A stretch of DNA of 64,000 nt from contig NZ_BDGJ01000168.1 in NCBI RefSeq assembly GCF_002207765.1, forward strand, positions 127,713-191,712, in the 5' to 3' direction. The notes below the pieces were generated by a model. The model ran no database searches, was not told the origin of the DNA, and worked only from the letters and a program-made list of their open reading frames with translations. A program made the translations under genes and the position numbers. The DNA comes from Calderihabitans maritimus. Its GTDB lineage: Bacteria; Bacillota; KKC1; Calderihabitantales; Calderihabitantaceae. This document shows, one piece after another, positions 1-9,018 of this stretch (the first letter of the stretch is position 1; the number at the start of each line of letters is the position of its first letter).

Positions 1-1362
1 GACGCGACACAGGATGCGGACCTAGCCGCGGCCAGCGGAGTCCCTTTTACGATAGCGGGAGAGGAAACGGGCCGGGACTCTCCTATGGCAGCTACTCTGG
101 TACTGCAATTTCAGGGAGTCAATTGGGACAAGCTAAAGTGGGTCTTACAAAATGACGGGGATCCCCATACGGGAGCTACTGAAGTTTCGGCTTGGGGGTT
201 TCGGCAGGAAACCCGAAAATATCAGCCGCTGGACGGGAACATACGTCTTCGGGGGTTAAACATTGGGAGGCAGAAGGACGGGAGTGTGCTGGTTAATAGC
301 CTTCAGATATTTAATGTTAATGGCCTAGATGAGGCTTCCCGGTCCCGGGCCCGAGCACAAGCACAAAAAGAGGCTCCGCGGGTTGCTCGTTTTTTGCGGG
401 AAAATATACCAGGATTTGAGGAAGCTGTTTTGGTAGGAACTGCACCGGAACTTTATGTCCGGGAAACCCGGCACATAATCGGCGAATACCGTCTCAACGT
501 TAACGACGTCTTGGATAACAGAGATTTCCCCGACCGGATCGCCATTGCTTCTTATCCGGTTGATATCCAGTCCATATCTCCTGCCGACACGGGCTTTGTC
601 ATTGGGAACCCTCTAAAATACAGCATACCTTTTCGCTGCTTAGTCCCCAAGAAGGTAGAAAACTTGTTAGTGGTAGGGCGTTCTGCTTCCTATACTCCTC
701 TGGCTGCCGGCAGTGCTCGTGTAGTTCCGATTGGTATGGTAACCGGTCAGGCGGCCGGTGCGGCTGCCGCCTATTCTCTTAAACATGACCTTACTTTTCG
801 GGAACTGGCATACAGTCAAGAACATATAAACAATTTACAGGACATACTCATGGAACAGGGTTTGGATCTAAAACCTTTTGTTATTGAGAATTCTTGGGAA
901 CAGCATTGGGCTTATCCCTACGTCAAGAAACTTCGCCCTTTAGGTTTAGTAGTTACCGGGTATAGCAACGAGTTGGACCTGAATAAAATTATAATTGACC
1001 GATCCTTTTTAAATCTTCTCTATGAGGGAATAAACCGAACTGTTCCCGGAGAAAGACCGGACAGGGAGGAGCTTTTAAACCTGGTAACCGATGAACCTCT
1101 GGATAAACACAAGGCTTTGGCTATGCTGGTCATGGCCCGTGGTTTTCCTTCTTATTATCGACTATATAGCGTTGAGGAATTGTTTGAGATTGTAGCAAAA
1201 AGAGAATTCCTTTCCACCCAGTTGCAGGAACGATTACGAAAGGTAGAAATTCTCGACCTGGGGCATGCTTATGCCATTATAGCGGAAACTGTGGAAAAGT
1301 TGGAACAACAAAATCCTGCTGCTGCAGCCACCCGCAGTGCCTTTCCTTTTCTTCCGCAATGA
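1..1362 (+). CDS. FAD-dependent oxidoreductase, 3' part (partial gene)
   Basis: The frame is open from base 1, so the N-terminus with the expected dinucleotide-binding GxGxxG lies outside the window; about 453 residues are visible. They start inside the FAD domain (DATQDADLAAASGVPF), and the C-terminal FAD signature ENLLVVGRSAS followed by GMVTGQAAGAAAA sits near residues 219-255, as in the FAD_oxidored (pfam12831) family. The last 150 residues are not part of the flavin domain; segments such as AYPYVKKLRPLGLVVTGY weakly resemble S-layer-homology repeats. An internal ATG at 85 lies in the middle of conserved FAD sequence and is not the true start. Substrate unknown. The gene ends 15 bp from the stop of a convergent gene. 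Confidence 0.8.
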   Translation, partial: DATQDADLAAASGVPFTIAGEETGRDSPMAATLVLQFQGVNWDKLKWVLQNDGDPHTGATEVSAWGFRQETRKYQPLDGNIRLRGLNIGRQKDGSVLVNSLQIFNVNGLDEASRSRARAQAQKEAPRVARFLRENIPGFEEAVLVGTAPELYVRETRHIIGEYRLNVNDVLDNRDFPDRIAIASYPVDIQSISPADTGFVIGNPLKYSIPFRCLVPKKVENLLVVGRSASYTPLAAGSARVVPIGMVTGQAAGAAAAYSLKHDLTFRELAYSQEHINNLQDILMEQGLDLKPFVIENSWEQHWAYPYVKKLRPLGLVVTGYSNELDLNKIIIDRSFLNLLYEGINRTVPGERPDREELLNLVTDEPLDKHKALAMLVMARGFPSYYRLYSVEELFEIVAKREFLSTQLQERLRKVEILDLGHAYAIIAETVEKLEQQNPAAAATRSAFPFLPQ

Positions 1363-1377
1363 AAGATATACTTCACG

Positions 1378-1749
1378 TTATACCTCTCCCCCATGTTCCT
1401 TAATAATGGCGACCGCTTGTTGTACTCTATCGGGGGAGGTCACCACGGTAACCAGCATACTGTGGTTGCCGACAAACTTGTCCCCGGTAGAGAACCCGCT
1501 GGCGGCATTGTCTGCGGCCAGAAGCGGAGCTACATCGCCGGCAAGATAAGCGCCGGAATGTTGGGTTAGGGCTGCTACACTGGTAGCCTGGCTGGCTATA
1601 GGATTGTTATAGTGAGCGTTTGGATCACTGGGGTATTTGGTAATCCTGTTTATTTGAACCGTTGTATATCCTGCTTTTTTCAGGCTTTCTACCGCTTGGT
1701 AGGCCTTTGTACTGCTGGGAAAGGTGGCAAGGATTGACCGCTCTTCCAT
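1378..1749 (-). CDS. Small conserved-looking protein, function unknown
   Basis: A 123-residue soluble protein that I cannot place in a named family. It opens with a beta strand and helix (SILATFPSSTKAYQAVESL) and closes with a similar unit (MLVTVVTSPDRVQQAVAII), a layout that suggests a duplicated beta-alpha-beta or ferredoxin-like fold. The middle is rich in Ala, Ser and Gly. The ATG at 1749 is preceded at good distance by GGGAGTG on the minus strand. No signal peptide, membrane segment or cysteine cluster is visible. It stands alone, downstream of the terminator of the deacetylase gene and convergent with the FAD oxidoreductase gene. Function not inferred. Confidence 0.7.
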   Translation of the reverse strand: MEERSILATFPSSTKAYQAVESLKKAGYTTVQINRITKYPSDPNAHYNNPIASQATSVAALTQHSGAYLAGDVAPLLAADNAASGFSTGDKFVGNHSMLVTVVTSPDRVQQAVAIIKEHGGEV

Positions 1750-1813
1750 GAATTGTTCACTCCCAGAAAAGTCTTTAGTTACAATTGTCTCCCCAGTAAG
1801 GGCGCATTATTAC

Positions 1814-1847
1814 AAAAATAGCCTGGTATTTTTTACAGCCAGGCTCT
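1814..1847 (-). terminator. Rho-independent terminator of the deacetylase gene
   Basis: Read on the minus strand, AGCCTGG and CCAGGCT form a 7-bp stem with a 12-nt loop, followed by ATTTTTG. It starts just after the stop codon of the polysaccharide deacetylase gene. Confidence 0.8.
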
Positions 1848-1854
1848 CAACAGG

Positions 1855-3192
1855 TTAATTTTTGGGAGTAAATTGGAATGTTTCTTGATGCACAGTAACT
1901 TTTTTGGGGGGCGCCTTAATCTTTTGGGCAAATTCCGATAATTTAATATTCTGGGGGATAAAGATCCGGCGGATACGGGTAGGACTGTCTTGCTGGTAGT
2001 TGACCTCTTCACCGCTGGTAAAAAAGTATGAATAACCGGCCTTTTTGGCTATGGCCAGGGCCCGGGAATTTTGCTTGCCGTTAGGCCAAGACAAGGCTGT
2101 CACCGGTTGACCGGTTTTGGTTTCAATCAATTGTTTGATTTTAACCAAATCTTTGTAGATGCGCTGTTCATACTCACTTTGGGATTCTTCTGTTTTCTGA
2201 ACCAAATCATCTTCACCGTGTAGATCATATGAATGAGATTGAATTTCTACCACACCACTTCTAACCATTTCTTGCATCTGCTTCCATGTTAAGGAGGGAG
2301 GCGAGGCATTACTGTTGTCTACAAAACTCCCCAGGATAAAGATAATAGCTTTTAAACCATATTGCTTTAAAATTGGAAAAGCTTGGTGATAGGTACTGGC
2401 ATAACCGTCATCGAAGGTAATCACTACTGGCTTGTCGGGTAGTTGAGTTCCTCTGGTTAAATATTCACCCAGTTGGGTTAAAGAAATAGTTGTGTACCCG
2501 TTGTCTTTCAAATAGTTTATTTGCCGGGCGAACTGAGTGGTGCTCAATACATACGGGTTACCTGCTTCCACCTCTTCCGGTTTGGCCAAATGGTGGTAAA
2601 GGAGTACCGGCACGCCGGGATAAGTAGCCGTAACCCGGAAAGTATACTGGCCCGGGGCAACAGTCTCTCCTTGTTCATTCATCCCCTGCCATGTTAAAGA
2701 ATGCTTTCCAGCGGGCTTAAACTCTCCGTCTAAAAGTTTTCGTACTAGTTTTCCTGTCCGGTCTACTATTTCCGCCGTTATGACGCCTCCCGCGTTAAGC
2801 TGAAATTCCAAAATATATTTCTTAATTTCGGGAGACTGTTCTTGAGCAATCTCTTCACGGACCTCTTGTTTTTCTTCCGTTTCCTGAGAGGAACTGGGCT
2901 TCTTTTCGGTGAGTTCTTTCCCGCCTTCTGTTTTCCCAGTTTTTGCTTCCAGAGATTCCTTGGCGACCTCTGTCTTTTTTGTTTGATTGTCCTCGTGTTG
3001 TTCTGCTTTTTCTTCCGGTTCTTTGTTATTATCAGCAGCATGACCCTCAGTAGCGGTTTGGTGAGTTTTCTCTGGTTGGTGAGCAGCCTCTTCAGGGCCG
3101 AAAAGATCGACACCTATTACGGATAGGCCTAAAAGAAAGGTTAGGCTGAAAAGAACTGCGGCAGTAACGATCAGAGTTAACCAGTACCTCAT
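1855..3192 (-). CDS. Membrane-anchored polysaccharide deacetylase with FlgD-like Ig domain
   Basis: A predicted extracytoplasmic carbohydrate esterase of the NodB/CE4 family. Order of parts: N-terminal membrane anchor (MRYWLTLIVTAAVLFSL), a long Glu/Lys-rich linker to about residue 125, a FlgD-type Ig-like domain (VDRTGKLVRKLLDGEFKPAG through GQYTFRVTATY), then the deacetylase domain starting PGVPVLLYHHL. Catalytic motifs are visible: TFDDGY (metal-binding Asp pair), HSYDLH (the H-S/T-x3-H zinc motif) and SWPNGK in the place of motif 3. I start at 3192 because GGAGGT lies 6 nt upstream; the in-frame ATG at 3219 has no such site. The target is probably peptidoglycan or a cell-wall polymer; that is inference from the family. 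Confidence 0.88.
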   Translation of the reverse strand: MRYWLTLIVTAAVLFSLTFLLGLSVIGVDLFGPEEAAHQPEKTHQTATEGHAADNNKEPEEKAEQHEDNQTKKTEVAKESLEAKTGKTEGGKELTEKKPSSSQETEEKQEVREEIAQEQSPEIKKYILEFQLNAGGVITAEIVDRTGKLVRKLLDGEFKPAGKHSLTWQGMNEQGETVAPGQYTFRVTATYPGVPVLLYHHLAKPEEVEAGNPYVLSTTQFARQINYLKDNGYTTISLTQLGEYLTRGTQLPDKPVVITFDDGYASTYHQAFPILKQYGLKAIIFILGSFVDNSNASPPSLTWKQMQEMVRSGVVEIQSHSYDLHGEDDLVQKTEESQSEYEQRIYKDLVKIKQLIETKTGQPVTALSWPNGKQNSRALAIAKKAGYSYFFTSGEEVNYQQDSPTRIRRIFIPQNIKLSEFAQKIKAPPKKVTVHQETFQFTPKN

Positions 3193-3379
3193 AAAGGTAC
3201 CTCCGTTCTGGATGGTCACTCAAAATCTAATTCGACAACCAGTTGAGAAATCCTTTTAAGAAAGCAAAAACTTTCACAAATTACCTGTTGTTTCCCGTAG
3301 CTCCAAGAATTGTATAAAAATTTTTTGCTTTAAAATAATAAGGAAAGGAATTCAAATTCCTTATTAAGGGTGTGAAAGA

Positions 3380-5077
3380 GTGATCAGGCAAATTTACCGG
3401 AAATATCAAAATCGGGAGCGGTATAAGGAGATAATTCGCATCCTAGCGAGACACGGCTTTCATTATTTATTACAAGGACGCAGGTTCGATCAATACTTTT
3501 ATTGGATAACCAAAGTTCTCCCCGCCGCCGCCAAACCTTTGGAAGCAACTGGTCTTTCAACACCGGTTAGCTTACCCGCCAGGGTACGACTGCTCTTTGA
3601 AGATTTGGGGCCTACCTTCATCAAGCTAGGACAGCTTTTGAGCACTCGGCCAGACCTGGTGCCCCAGGAATATGCTTCGGAATTTGGTAAATTGCAGGAC
3701 CATGTAGAAAAGTTCGGACCTACGGAAGTGAAAGAGCAGTTTTTGGACGAGTTTGGAGTCGTACCGGAAGAATTATTTGCCCGTTTCGATTATATTCCTC
3801 TGGCCAGCGCTTCCATAGCCCAAGCTTATCAGGCTTGTTTGCCAAACGGCCAGAAGGTAGTGGTAAAGGTTCAGCGACCCGGTCTTAAGCATTTGATAGA
3901 GAAAGATTTGGCCATCATGCGGGACTGGGCTGATACAGTGGAGCGTTCCATAGTAGGTAAAGTTTGCAACGTACACGAAGTAATCGAGGTGTTTTCCCGG
4001 CAGATACGACGGGAATTAGACTTTACGGTGGAAGGGCTCAACACAGAAGCTTTTCGTGCTTTGCTTGCCCATCATCCCCGGGTGGAAGTGCCGAAAATAT
4101 ACTGGGATTACAGTTCTAAAGAAATTCTCACTATGGATTTCATGGAAGGAAAGAAAGCAGATATGATTGAGAAAAGCTGCCGGGGGACACCGTTGGGACG
4201 GGCCTATGCGCGAAGTCTCCTGGAGGCAATTCTTATTCCTATGTTTAATCGGGGGATTTTTCACGGAGATCCTCATCCGGGTAATGTTTTATTTCAAGAC
4301 GACGGCAGCGTAGTACTCCTTGATTTTGGAATTGTAGGCCGTTTAGATGATGATTTTCGGTATTATTCAGCGCAACTTATGCTGGCTTTAAGCGAGAAAA
4401 ATGTGGCGGAAACTGTGGAAATAACCACCAAGATAGGGATTGTTACCAGGGAAATAAACTACCAGTACTTGTATGAAGACCTGGCCCATTTAATGGACCG
4501 GGCTACTGGTATCCATCTTCCGGGTATTGATTTTAGCCAACTGATAAGGGGTATGATAGAGATATCTTTAAACCATGGAATTAAAATGCCCGGAAGTTTT
4601 TTCACCCTGGGTAAAGCATTGATCGCGGCGGAGGGGTTGGCAAAACGGCTTGATCCGGAAATTAACTTGGTTGAAGTGGCCAGACCTATTGCTTTAGCCT
4701 ATCTGCGCGGTCAACTGCAGCCCTGTTTTAATTCTGATACTTTTTACCAGAGAACATCGGCTACTTTAAAAACCCTGTCCGAATTACCCAGAGATATAGC
4801 CAAAACAATTCAAAATCTGGCCAATGGGGACCTAACCACTATTTTTGTACATCGGGGTTTAGAATCACTTTATGATATGCTGGATATTTTTTCTACGCGC
4901 CTGGCGGTAAGTTTGTTGGTAGTGGCTATGATGATTGGATCCGCCCTGGTTATCCATGCGGGAAAGGGTCCTTTTCTATTCAATTATCCCGCAATCGGCT
5001 TGCTTGGTTTTCTGACCTCTGCCATGATGGGAATATGGATGATTTTCGGAATGTTGCGCCACGGAAAGCTTAAGTAG
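3380..5077 (+). CDS. ABC1/UbiB-family atypical kinase
   Basis: A 565-residue AarF/UbiB/ADCK protein. The family marker KxGQ is seen in FIKLGQLLSTRPDL, the Ala-rich nucleotide loop in ASIAQAYQA, the invariant lysine in VVVKVQRPG, and the catalytic and metal-binding segments in HGDPHPGNVLF and VLLDFGIVG. The C-terminus carries two hydrophobic segments separated by a short turn, as in bacterial UbiB. The family supports isoprenoid quinone biosynthesis or lipid homeostasis through ATPase activity; which one applies here cannot be read from sequence. GTG start with AAGGGTG upstream. Transcribed divergently from the deacetylase gene across a 187-bp gap. Confidence 0.88.
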   Translation: MIRQIYRKYQNRERYKEIIRILARHGFHYLLQGRRFDQYFYWITKVLPAAAKPLEATGLSTPVSLPARVRLLFEDLGPTFIKLGQLLSTRPDLVPQEYASEFGKLQDHVEKFGPTEVKEQFLDEFGVVPEELFARFDYIPLASASIAQAYQACLPNGQKVVVKVQRPGLKHLIEKDLAIMRDWADTVERSIVGKVCNVHEVIEVFSRQIRRELDFTVEGLNTEAFRALLAHHPRVEVPKIYWDYSSKEILTMDFMEGKKADMIEKSCRGTPLGRAYARSLLEAILIPMFNRGIFHGDPHPGNVLFQDDGSVVLLDFGIVGRLDDDFRYYSAQLMLALSEKNVAETVEITTKIGIVTREINYQYLYEDLAHLMDRATGIHLPGIDFSQLIRGMIEISLNHGIKMPGSFFTLGKALIAAEGLAKRLDPEINLVEVARPIALAYLRGQLQPCFNSDTFYQRTSATLKTLSELPRDIAKTIQNLANGDLTTIFVHRGLESLYDMLDIFSTRLAVSLLVVAMMIGSALVIHAGKGPFLFNYPAIGLLGFLTSAMMGIWMIFGMLRHGKLK

Positions 5078-5080
5078 TTC

Positions 5081-5110
5081 TTGACCGGACATACCGGGAC
5101 GTGATATATT
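5081..5110 (+). promoter_or_regulatory. Sigma-A type promoter of the T-box/aroF transcript
   Basis: TTGACC at 5081 and TATATT at 5105 are 18 bp apart and lie directly upstream of the T-box leader. Prediction from sequence only. Confidence 0.6.
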
Positions 5111-5116
5111 ATTCAG

Positions 5117-5406
5117 AAAAACTACTGCCCAATGAAATATGATGAAGAGGGAAAGTAGGTCATCGAAGTTTTTTCCAGCGAGCCGGAGATGGTGGGAGCC
5201 CGGTAAAGACTCTTTGACCGAAGTTCCCCTCGGAGTAGCAGGCTGAATCCGGAGGTTTTTCCGGTATTAGGCTGAGCCGGGTTCCTACCGTTAAAAAGGA
5301 AGGGTATCGGAATCATTCAGAGATTCCCGTACCTGATATAGTGGGCTTGAAAGCCAATAAGGGTGGTACCGCGGGCTTTTCCCTCGTCCCTTGGACGAGG
5401 GTTTTT
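5117..5406 (+). promoter_or_regulatory. T-box leader of the aroF transcript, probable Phe (UUC) specifier
   Basis: The hallmark T-box sequence AAGGGTGGTACCGCG is at 5359-5373. Upstream is stem I: GAGGG (5147) pairs with CCCTC (5227), the loop-E strands are AGTA (5154-5157) and GAA (5220-5222), and the distal loop contains GGAGATGGTGGG. The specifier position by this folding is TTC (5224-5226), a Phe codon. The bulge TGGT would pair with a tRNA ending in ACCA, which fits tRNA-Phe (discriminator A) and argues against tRNA-Trp (discriminator G). Low charged tRNA-Phe would favour the antiterminator and expression of DAHP synthase. The exact specifier is an inference from manual folding. Confidence 0.92.
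5381..5406 (+). terminator. Terminator arm of the T-box switch
   Basis: CCCTCGTCC and GGACGAGGG form a perfect 9-bp stem with a 3-nt loop, followed by TTTTT. It overlaps the region expected to take part in antitermination. Confidence 0.92.
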
Positions 5407-5448
5407 AATTTTTACCTAAAAAATCTTTATGGCGGAGGCGGTTAAATT

Positions 5449-6462
5449 ATGATAGTCGTAATGCATCCGGGAGCCACTCAAGAGCAGATACATAAGGTGG
5501 AGCAGCGGCTTATAGAACTGGGGTTTAAAACCCATCCTATTTACGGGGAAGAGAAAACAGTAATTGGAGCTATCGGAGACAAACGGGTCCTTAGCTCGGA
5601 AGCCATTATCAACCTTCCGGGCGTAGAAAAAATTGTTCCTATATTGCGGCCGTATAAACTGGTGGGCCGGGAGCTCAAGCCGGAAAATACGGTCGTGAGA
5701 GTAGGAGATGTAGAAATCGGGTCGGGGAAGCTGGTAGTGATAGCGGGTCCTTGTGCGGTGGAGAGTGAAAAACAACTTCTGGAGGCGGCAAGTGCAGTTA
5801 AGAAAGCGGGAGCTGATATTTTACGGGGAGGCGCATTCAAACCGAGGACTTCTCCCTATGCCTTCCAAGGGCTAGAGGAGGAAGGACTTAAACTTTTAAA
5901 CCGGGCCAAGCAGGAAACAGGTCTGCCGGTAGTGACGGAAGCGGTAGATCCCCGGGATGTTCCTTTGGTTGCCCGTTATGCCGACATCATTCAGGTGGGA
6001 GCCCGAAATATGCAGAATTTTCGGCTGCTCAGAGAGGTAGGTTTAACTGGGAAACCCATTCTGCTCAAACGGGGTATGGCGGCTACCATTGAGGAGTGGT
6101 TAATGGCGGCAGAGTATATTGTCGACGCAGGCAATCCCCATGTTATCCTATGTGAAAGAGGTATAAGAACTTATGAAAATGCAACTCGGAATACCCTAGA
6201 TATCAGTGCCGTGCCGCTGGTCAAAGAACTCTCCCATTTGCCGGTGATAGTAGACCCCAGCCATGCGAGTGGAAATTGGAAGTTGGTTGCGCCATTGGCC
6301 CGGGCCGCTGTAGCTGTTGGGGCCGACGGTATTATGGTGGAGGTACACCCGGAACCGCTTACAGCTCTTTGTGATGGTCCCCAATCCCTCAATCCGAACA
6401 ATTTCTCGGAGTTGATGCAAAGCCTAGTTCCCATAGCTCGAGCGGTGGGCAAGGAGTTATAG
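5449..6462 (+). CDS. aroF: 3-deoxy-7-phosphoheptulonate (DAHP) synthase
   Basis: Catalyses the first step of the shikimate pathway, condensing phosphoenolpyruvate with erythrose 4-phosphate. The 337-residue length and the N-terminal ferredoxin-like regulatory domain (about residues 1-70, starting [14 protein letters not shown]) place it in the class I-beta group (TIGR01361 type). The TIM-barrel core shows [46 protein letters not shown] and DPSHASG, carrying phosphate and metal ligands. ATG start with GGAGGCGG upstream. It stands alone behind a T-box leader, so expression should respond to uncharged aromatic (probably Phe) tRNA. Confidence 0.95.
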   Translation: MIVVMHPGATQEQIHKVEQRLIELGFKTHPIYGEEKTVIGAIGDKRVLSSEAIINLPGVEKIVPILRPYKLVGRELKPENTVVRVGDVEIGSGKLVVIAGPCAVESEKQLLEAASAVKKAGADILRGGAFKPRTSPYAFQGLEEEGLKLLNRAKQETGLPVVTEAVDPRDVPLVARYADIIQVGARNMQNFRLLREVGLTGKPILLKRGMAATIEEWLMAAEYIVDAGNPHVILCERGIRTYENATRNTLDISAVPLVKELSHLPVIVDPSHASGNWKLVAPLARAAVAVGADGIMVEVHPEPLTALCDGPQSLNPNNFSELMQSLVPIARAVGKEL

Positions 6463-6549
6463 TGCAAAAAAGGTGCAAGATTTTACGGAGAAAAGTAGTA
6501 TTATATTAAAAAGAGAGAAATTCAGGCGCGTGAGAGCATTTTCAAGGAT

Positions 6550-7149
6550 GTGACGTCGTTGGATAAGTTAACTGACGAAGCTCTAGTTGAATACTGCTTG
6601 CAGGTCAACCGGGAGGAAGGGTTTGCCGAGATTGTCCGGAGGTATCAGCGTCAGATCTTTAGTCTGGCCTACAGATTAACAAATAATGAAGAAGAGGCAA
6701 AAGATTTAGCTCAGGAAATATTCCTTCACCTTTACCGGTCGCTGGATAAATATGATCGAAGCAGGAAGTTTTTTCCATGGATGTACAGAGTAGCTACCAA
6801 TGTATGTTACACGTTTTTGCGAAGAAAACCGCCGACAGCTATTCCTATAGATAAAGTTATAGAATTTACTCCCCTGATACCTCATCTCGATTCTCAACCG
6901 GAAGATTACTGCGAAGTTAAGGAAATTCAAAGGTTGGTGCAGCAGGCAATCGCCGACCTGCCGGAAAACTACCGCCTGCCACTGGTATTAAGATACTTAG
7001 AAGATTTGTCTTATCGACAGATTGCAGAAATTATGGAAGTGCCGATAACTACCGTGGAAACGAGGCTTTATCGCGGAAAAGCATTGTTGCAGAAGAGACT
7101 GAGCGTTATTTTGGAAAGGGGGCCTAAACGTGAACTGTCAAGAAGCTAA
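6550..7149 (+). CDS. ECF-family RNA polymerase sigma factor
   Basis: A 199-residue sigma-70 family protein with only regions 2 and 4. Region 2 runs from about residue 25 (RYQRQIFSLAYRLTNNEEEA) to the WMYRVATNVCYTFLRRK segment; region 4 is LPENYRLPLVLRYLEDLSYR followed by the helix-turn-helix QIAEIMEVPITTVETRLYRG. The listed start is GTG at 6550, but the AAGGA site at 6545-6549 is better spaced for the in-frame TTG at 6559. It overlaps the downstream anti-sigma gene by 20 bp, so the two are translationally linked. Target promoters are unknown; the partner suggests an envelope signal. Confidence 0.92.
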   Translation: MTSLDKLTDEALVEYCLQVNREEGFAEIVRRYQRQIFSLAYRLTNNEEEAKDLAQEIFLHLYRSLDKYDRSRKFFPWMYRVATNVCYTFLRRKPPTAIPIDKVIEFTPLIPHLDSQPEDYCEVKEIQRLVQQAIADLPENYRLPLVLRYLEDLSYRQIAEIMEVPITTVETRLYRGKALLQKRLSVILERGPKRELSRS

Positions 7150-8872
7150 ACAAGCCATCTTTGCCTATTTAGACGCACAACTGGATCCGGGTCAGGAACA
7201 GGCCCTCTATCAGCACCTGCTGTTATGTTACAACTGCCAGAGAGAATTGAATTTAGCTCGGGAAACCAACCGCCTGCTGGAGAAATCTTGCACACCGGTA
7301 TCTCCCCCCGCCAACTTTAGTCAAGAGGTAATGCAGCGAATTTTTGGGGAATCAAAGGTGTCGGAGGAAAAGACCTGCCCGGCGATTTCTCATAAACAGA
7401 ACAAGGCCGGCAGTTGGTGGAGACGTATCATCCGCTCGGTGTTTGATTTGGAAGCCAAGGCTTTGCTGGTTACTTCTTATGCTGTACTATTCATAGCTAT
7501 CGGGATTATATTTTTATATGGTTATAACCAGTTAAATGAGCTGAGTACCCTCGGATCGTCTTCGTCTAACCAGGAGCAGTTACCCGTTGAAACCAAGGAC
7601 CAGGATAAAGCTAAGCCGGAAGTTTCCCAGACCGACGAACAGAAGAAGGAGACACAAGTTCGAGATAAGGATACTTCTCGGTCTCCCAGTTTAAATACAG
7701 GGGAATCGCGTTTTCACCCGGGACCTGTCCAAGGAAGTTCTGCTTCTCCTGAACAGGTGACGGAAATTACTCCTCCTGAAGATTTGCCTCCGGTAAAGGT
7801 AGTGGTGGAACCGGTTAACTATACAGTTATGTTAACCCCGGTAGCATTGGGAGAAGGAGTTGCCAACATCAGGCCTAGATGGTCGCCGGATGGCAAAGAG
7901 ATCTGGTTTTTGTCCAACCGCGATTCTGCCGACGGTAAATACACGGTATGGAAGACGCCTGTTGACCGCTCCAATCCCGAACCGTTGACAGATGCCCAGG
8001 TGGACATACCGGTCATGTACGGAGGCGGTGTCTGGTCTCCTGATGGTTCGCAGATTGCCTATGTGACATACCAAAATGGGTATCCGGAAGTATGGGTGTA
8101 TGACCTTTTGTCCGGTAACAGTAGCAACCTTACCCTTGACGTTACAGGGGAAGCTCGCCAACGATTGGAGGAAAAGACAGACGATCTGTGGGCATACAAT
8201 CCTGTATGGTCGCCCAAGGGAGAGATAGCTTACCTTACCACTCGCTTTGATAATGTTGATATAATGCTCATCGATAAGCAGGGAGAAAATCATGTCTTGA
8301 CCCAGACGGAGGCTGTAGAAGGATACCCTGCCTGGTCCCCGGATGGTGAAAAATTGGCTTATTTCCGCTCCTGGTTTAACCCAGAAACAGGGCAGCAAGA
8401 AAATCAAGTTTATTTGATTAACAAAGACGGTACCGAACCAGTATCCCTTACGCCTCCCATAGCCGCTGCTTCCATGGTACCTGCCTGGTCACCCGACGGC
8501 AAGCGAATTGCCATTAATGTGGCCAAGTCCGATTCCACGGCTGAGGTGGAGAAGAGCAGTGGTATCTGGTTGGTTAATGCTGACGGGACCAACCTGCAGA
8601 AGATCACGGATGTGGGCGGAGGTACTCTCATCGAGTGGTCTCCCGACGGGAAGAAACTGGCTTTCAATGATGAAGATGGGGTACTCTATGTTTTGTACCT
8701 CTCTACAGATTACCGGGAAATAAAGCTTTTTCAAGTTACTTGGGAAGGCGATCCTTCTGGCGACATGGCCGTTGCCTGGTCTCCTGCCTCCGACAAATTG
8801 CTTTTAGATTGGACGAAGCCGGAGGAGGCGACGCGGGGAATTTGGCTGGCTCGTTTACCTAAATCAAAATAA
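7130..8872 (+). CDS. Zinc-finger anti-sigma factor with TolB-like beta-propeller
   Basis: Predicted to hold the sigma factor encoded just upstream. Residues 1-40 form a ZAS-type zinc finger with H29-x3-C33-x2-C36 (HLLLCYNC). One membrane segment lies near residues 110-131 (LLVTSYAVLFIAIGIIFLYG), then a polar linker. The part outside the membrane contains seven WSPDG-like repeats between about residues 249 and 549, so a seven-bladed PD40/TolB propeller is likely. GTG start inside the sigma gene, 20-bp overlap. The direct fusion of a propeller to an anti-sigma domain suggests that binding of a cell-wall or extracellular ligand controls sigma release; that is inference. Confidence 0.88.
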   Translation: MNCQEAKQAIFAYLDAQLDPGQEQALYQHLLLCYNCQRELNLARETNRLLEKSCTPVSPPANFSQEVMQRIFGESKVSEEKTCPAISHKQNKAGSWWRRIIRSVFDLEAKALLVTSYAVLFIAIGIIFLYGYNQLNELSTLGSSSSNQEQLPVETKDQDKAKPEVSQTDEQKKETQVRDKDTSRSPSLNTGESRFHPGPVQGSSASPEQVTEITPPEDLPPVKVVVEPVNYTVMLTPVALGEGVANIRPRWSPDGKEIWFLSNRDSADGKYTVWKTPVDRSNPEPLTDAQVDIPVMYGGGVWSPDGSQIAYVTYQNGYPEVWVYDLLSGNSSNLTLDVTGEARQRLEEKTDDLWAYNPVWSPKGEIAYLTTRFDNVDIMLIDKQGENHVLTQTEAVEGYPAWSPDGEKLAYFRSWFNPETGQQENQVYLINKDGTEPVSLTPPIAAASMVPAWSPDGKRIAINVAKSDSTAEVEKSSGIWLVNADGTNLQKITDVGGGTLIEWSPDGKKLAFNDEDGVLYVLYLSTDYREIKLFQVTWEGDPSGDMAVAWSPASDKLLLDWTKPEEATRGIWLARLPKSK

Positions 8873-8888
8873 TGCCGATTTTTATTTG

Positions 8889-8914
8889 ACCGCGGATTCT
8901 GCCGCGGTTATTTG
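8889..8914 (+). terminator. Terminator after the sigma/anti-sigma operon
   Basis: ACCGCGG and CCGCGGT form a 7-bp stem with a 6-nt loop, followed by TATTT. The U-tract is weak, so termination strength is uncertain. Confidence 0.55.
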
Positions 8915-9018
8915 CTTCTCAAAAGGGATTTTTTTCTTAGGAAATGTGAAAGGAAAACACTTTGTAAGTAAAGAATAGTATTAAAAACTCGTGTAAGATT
9001 TAGAAAAGGAGAGATATT

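Noticed and set aside
7832-8407. 191-codon open frame on the minus strand
   Set aside because: Fully antisense to the propeller domain of the anti-sigma gene and without recognisable protein features; a shadow of the real gene.
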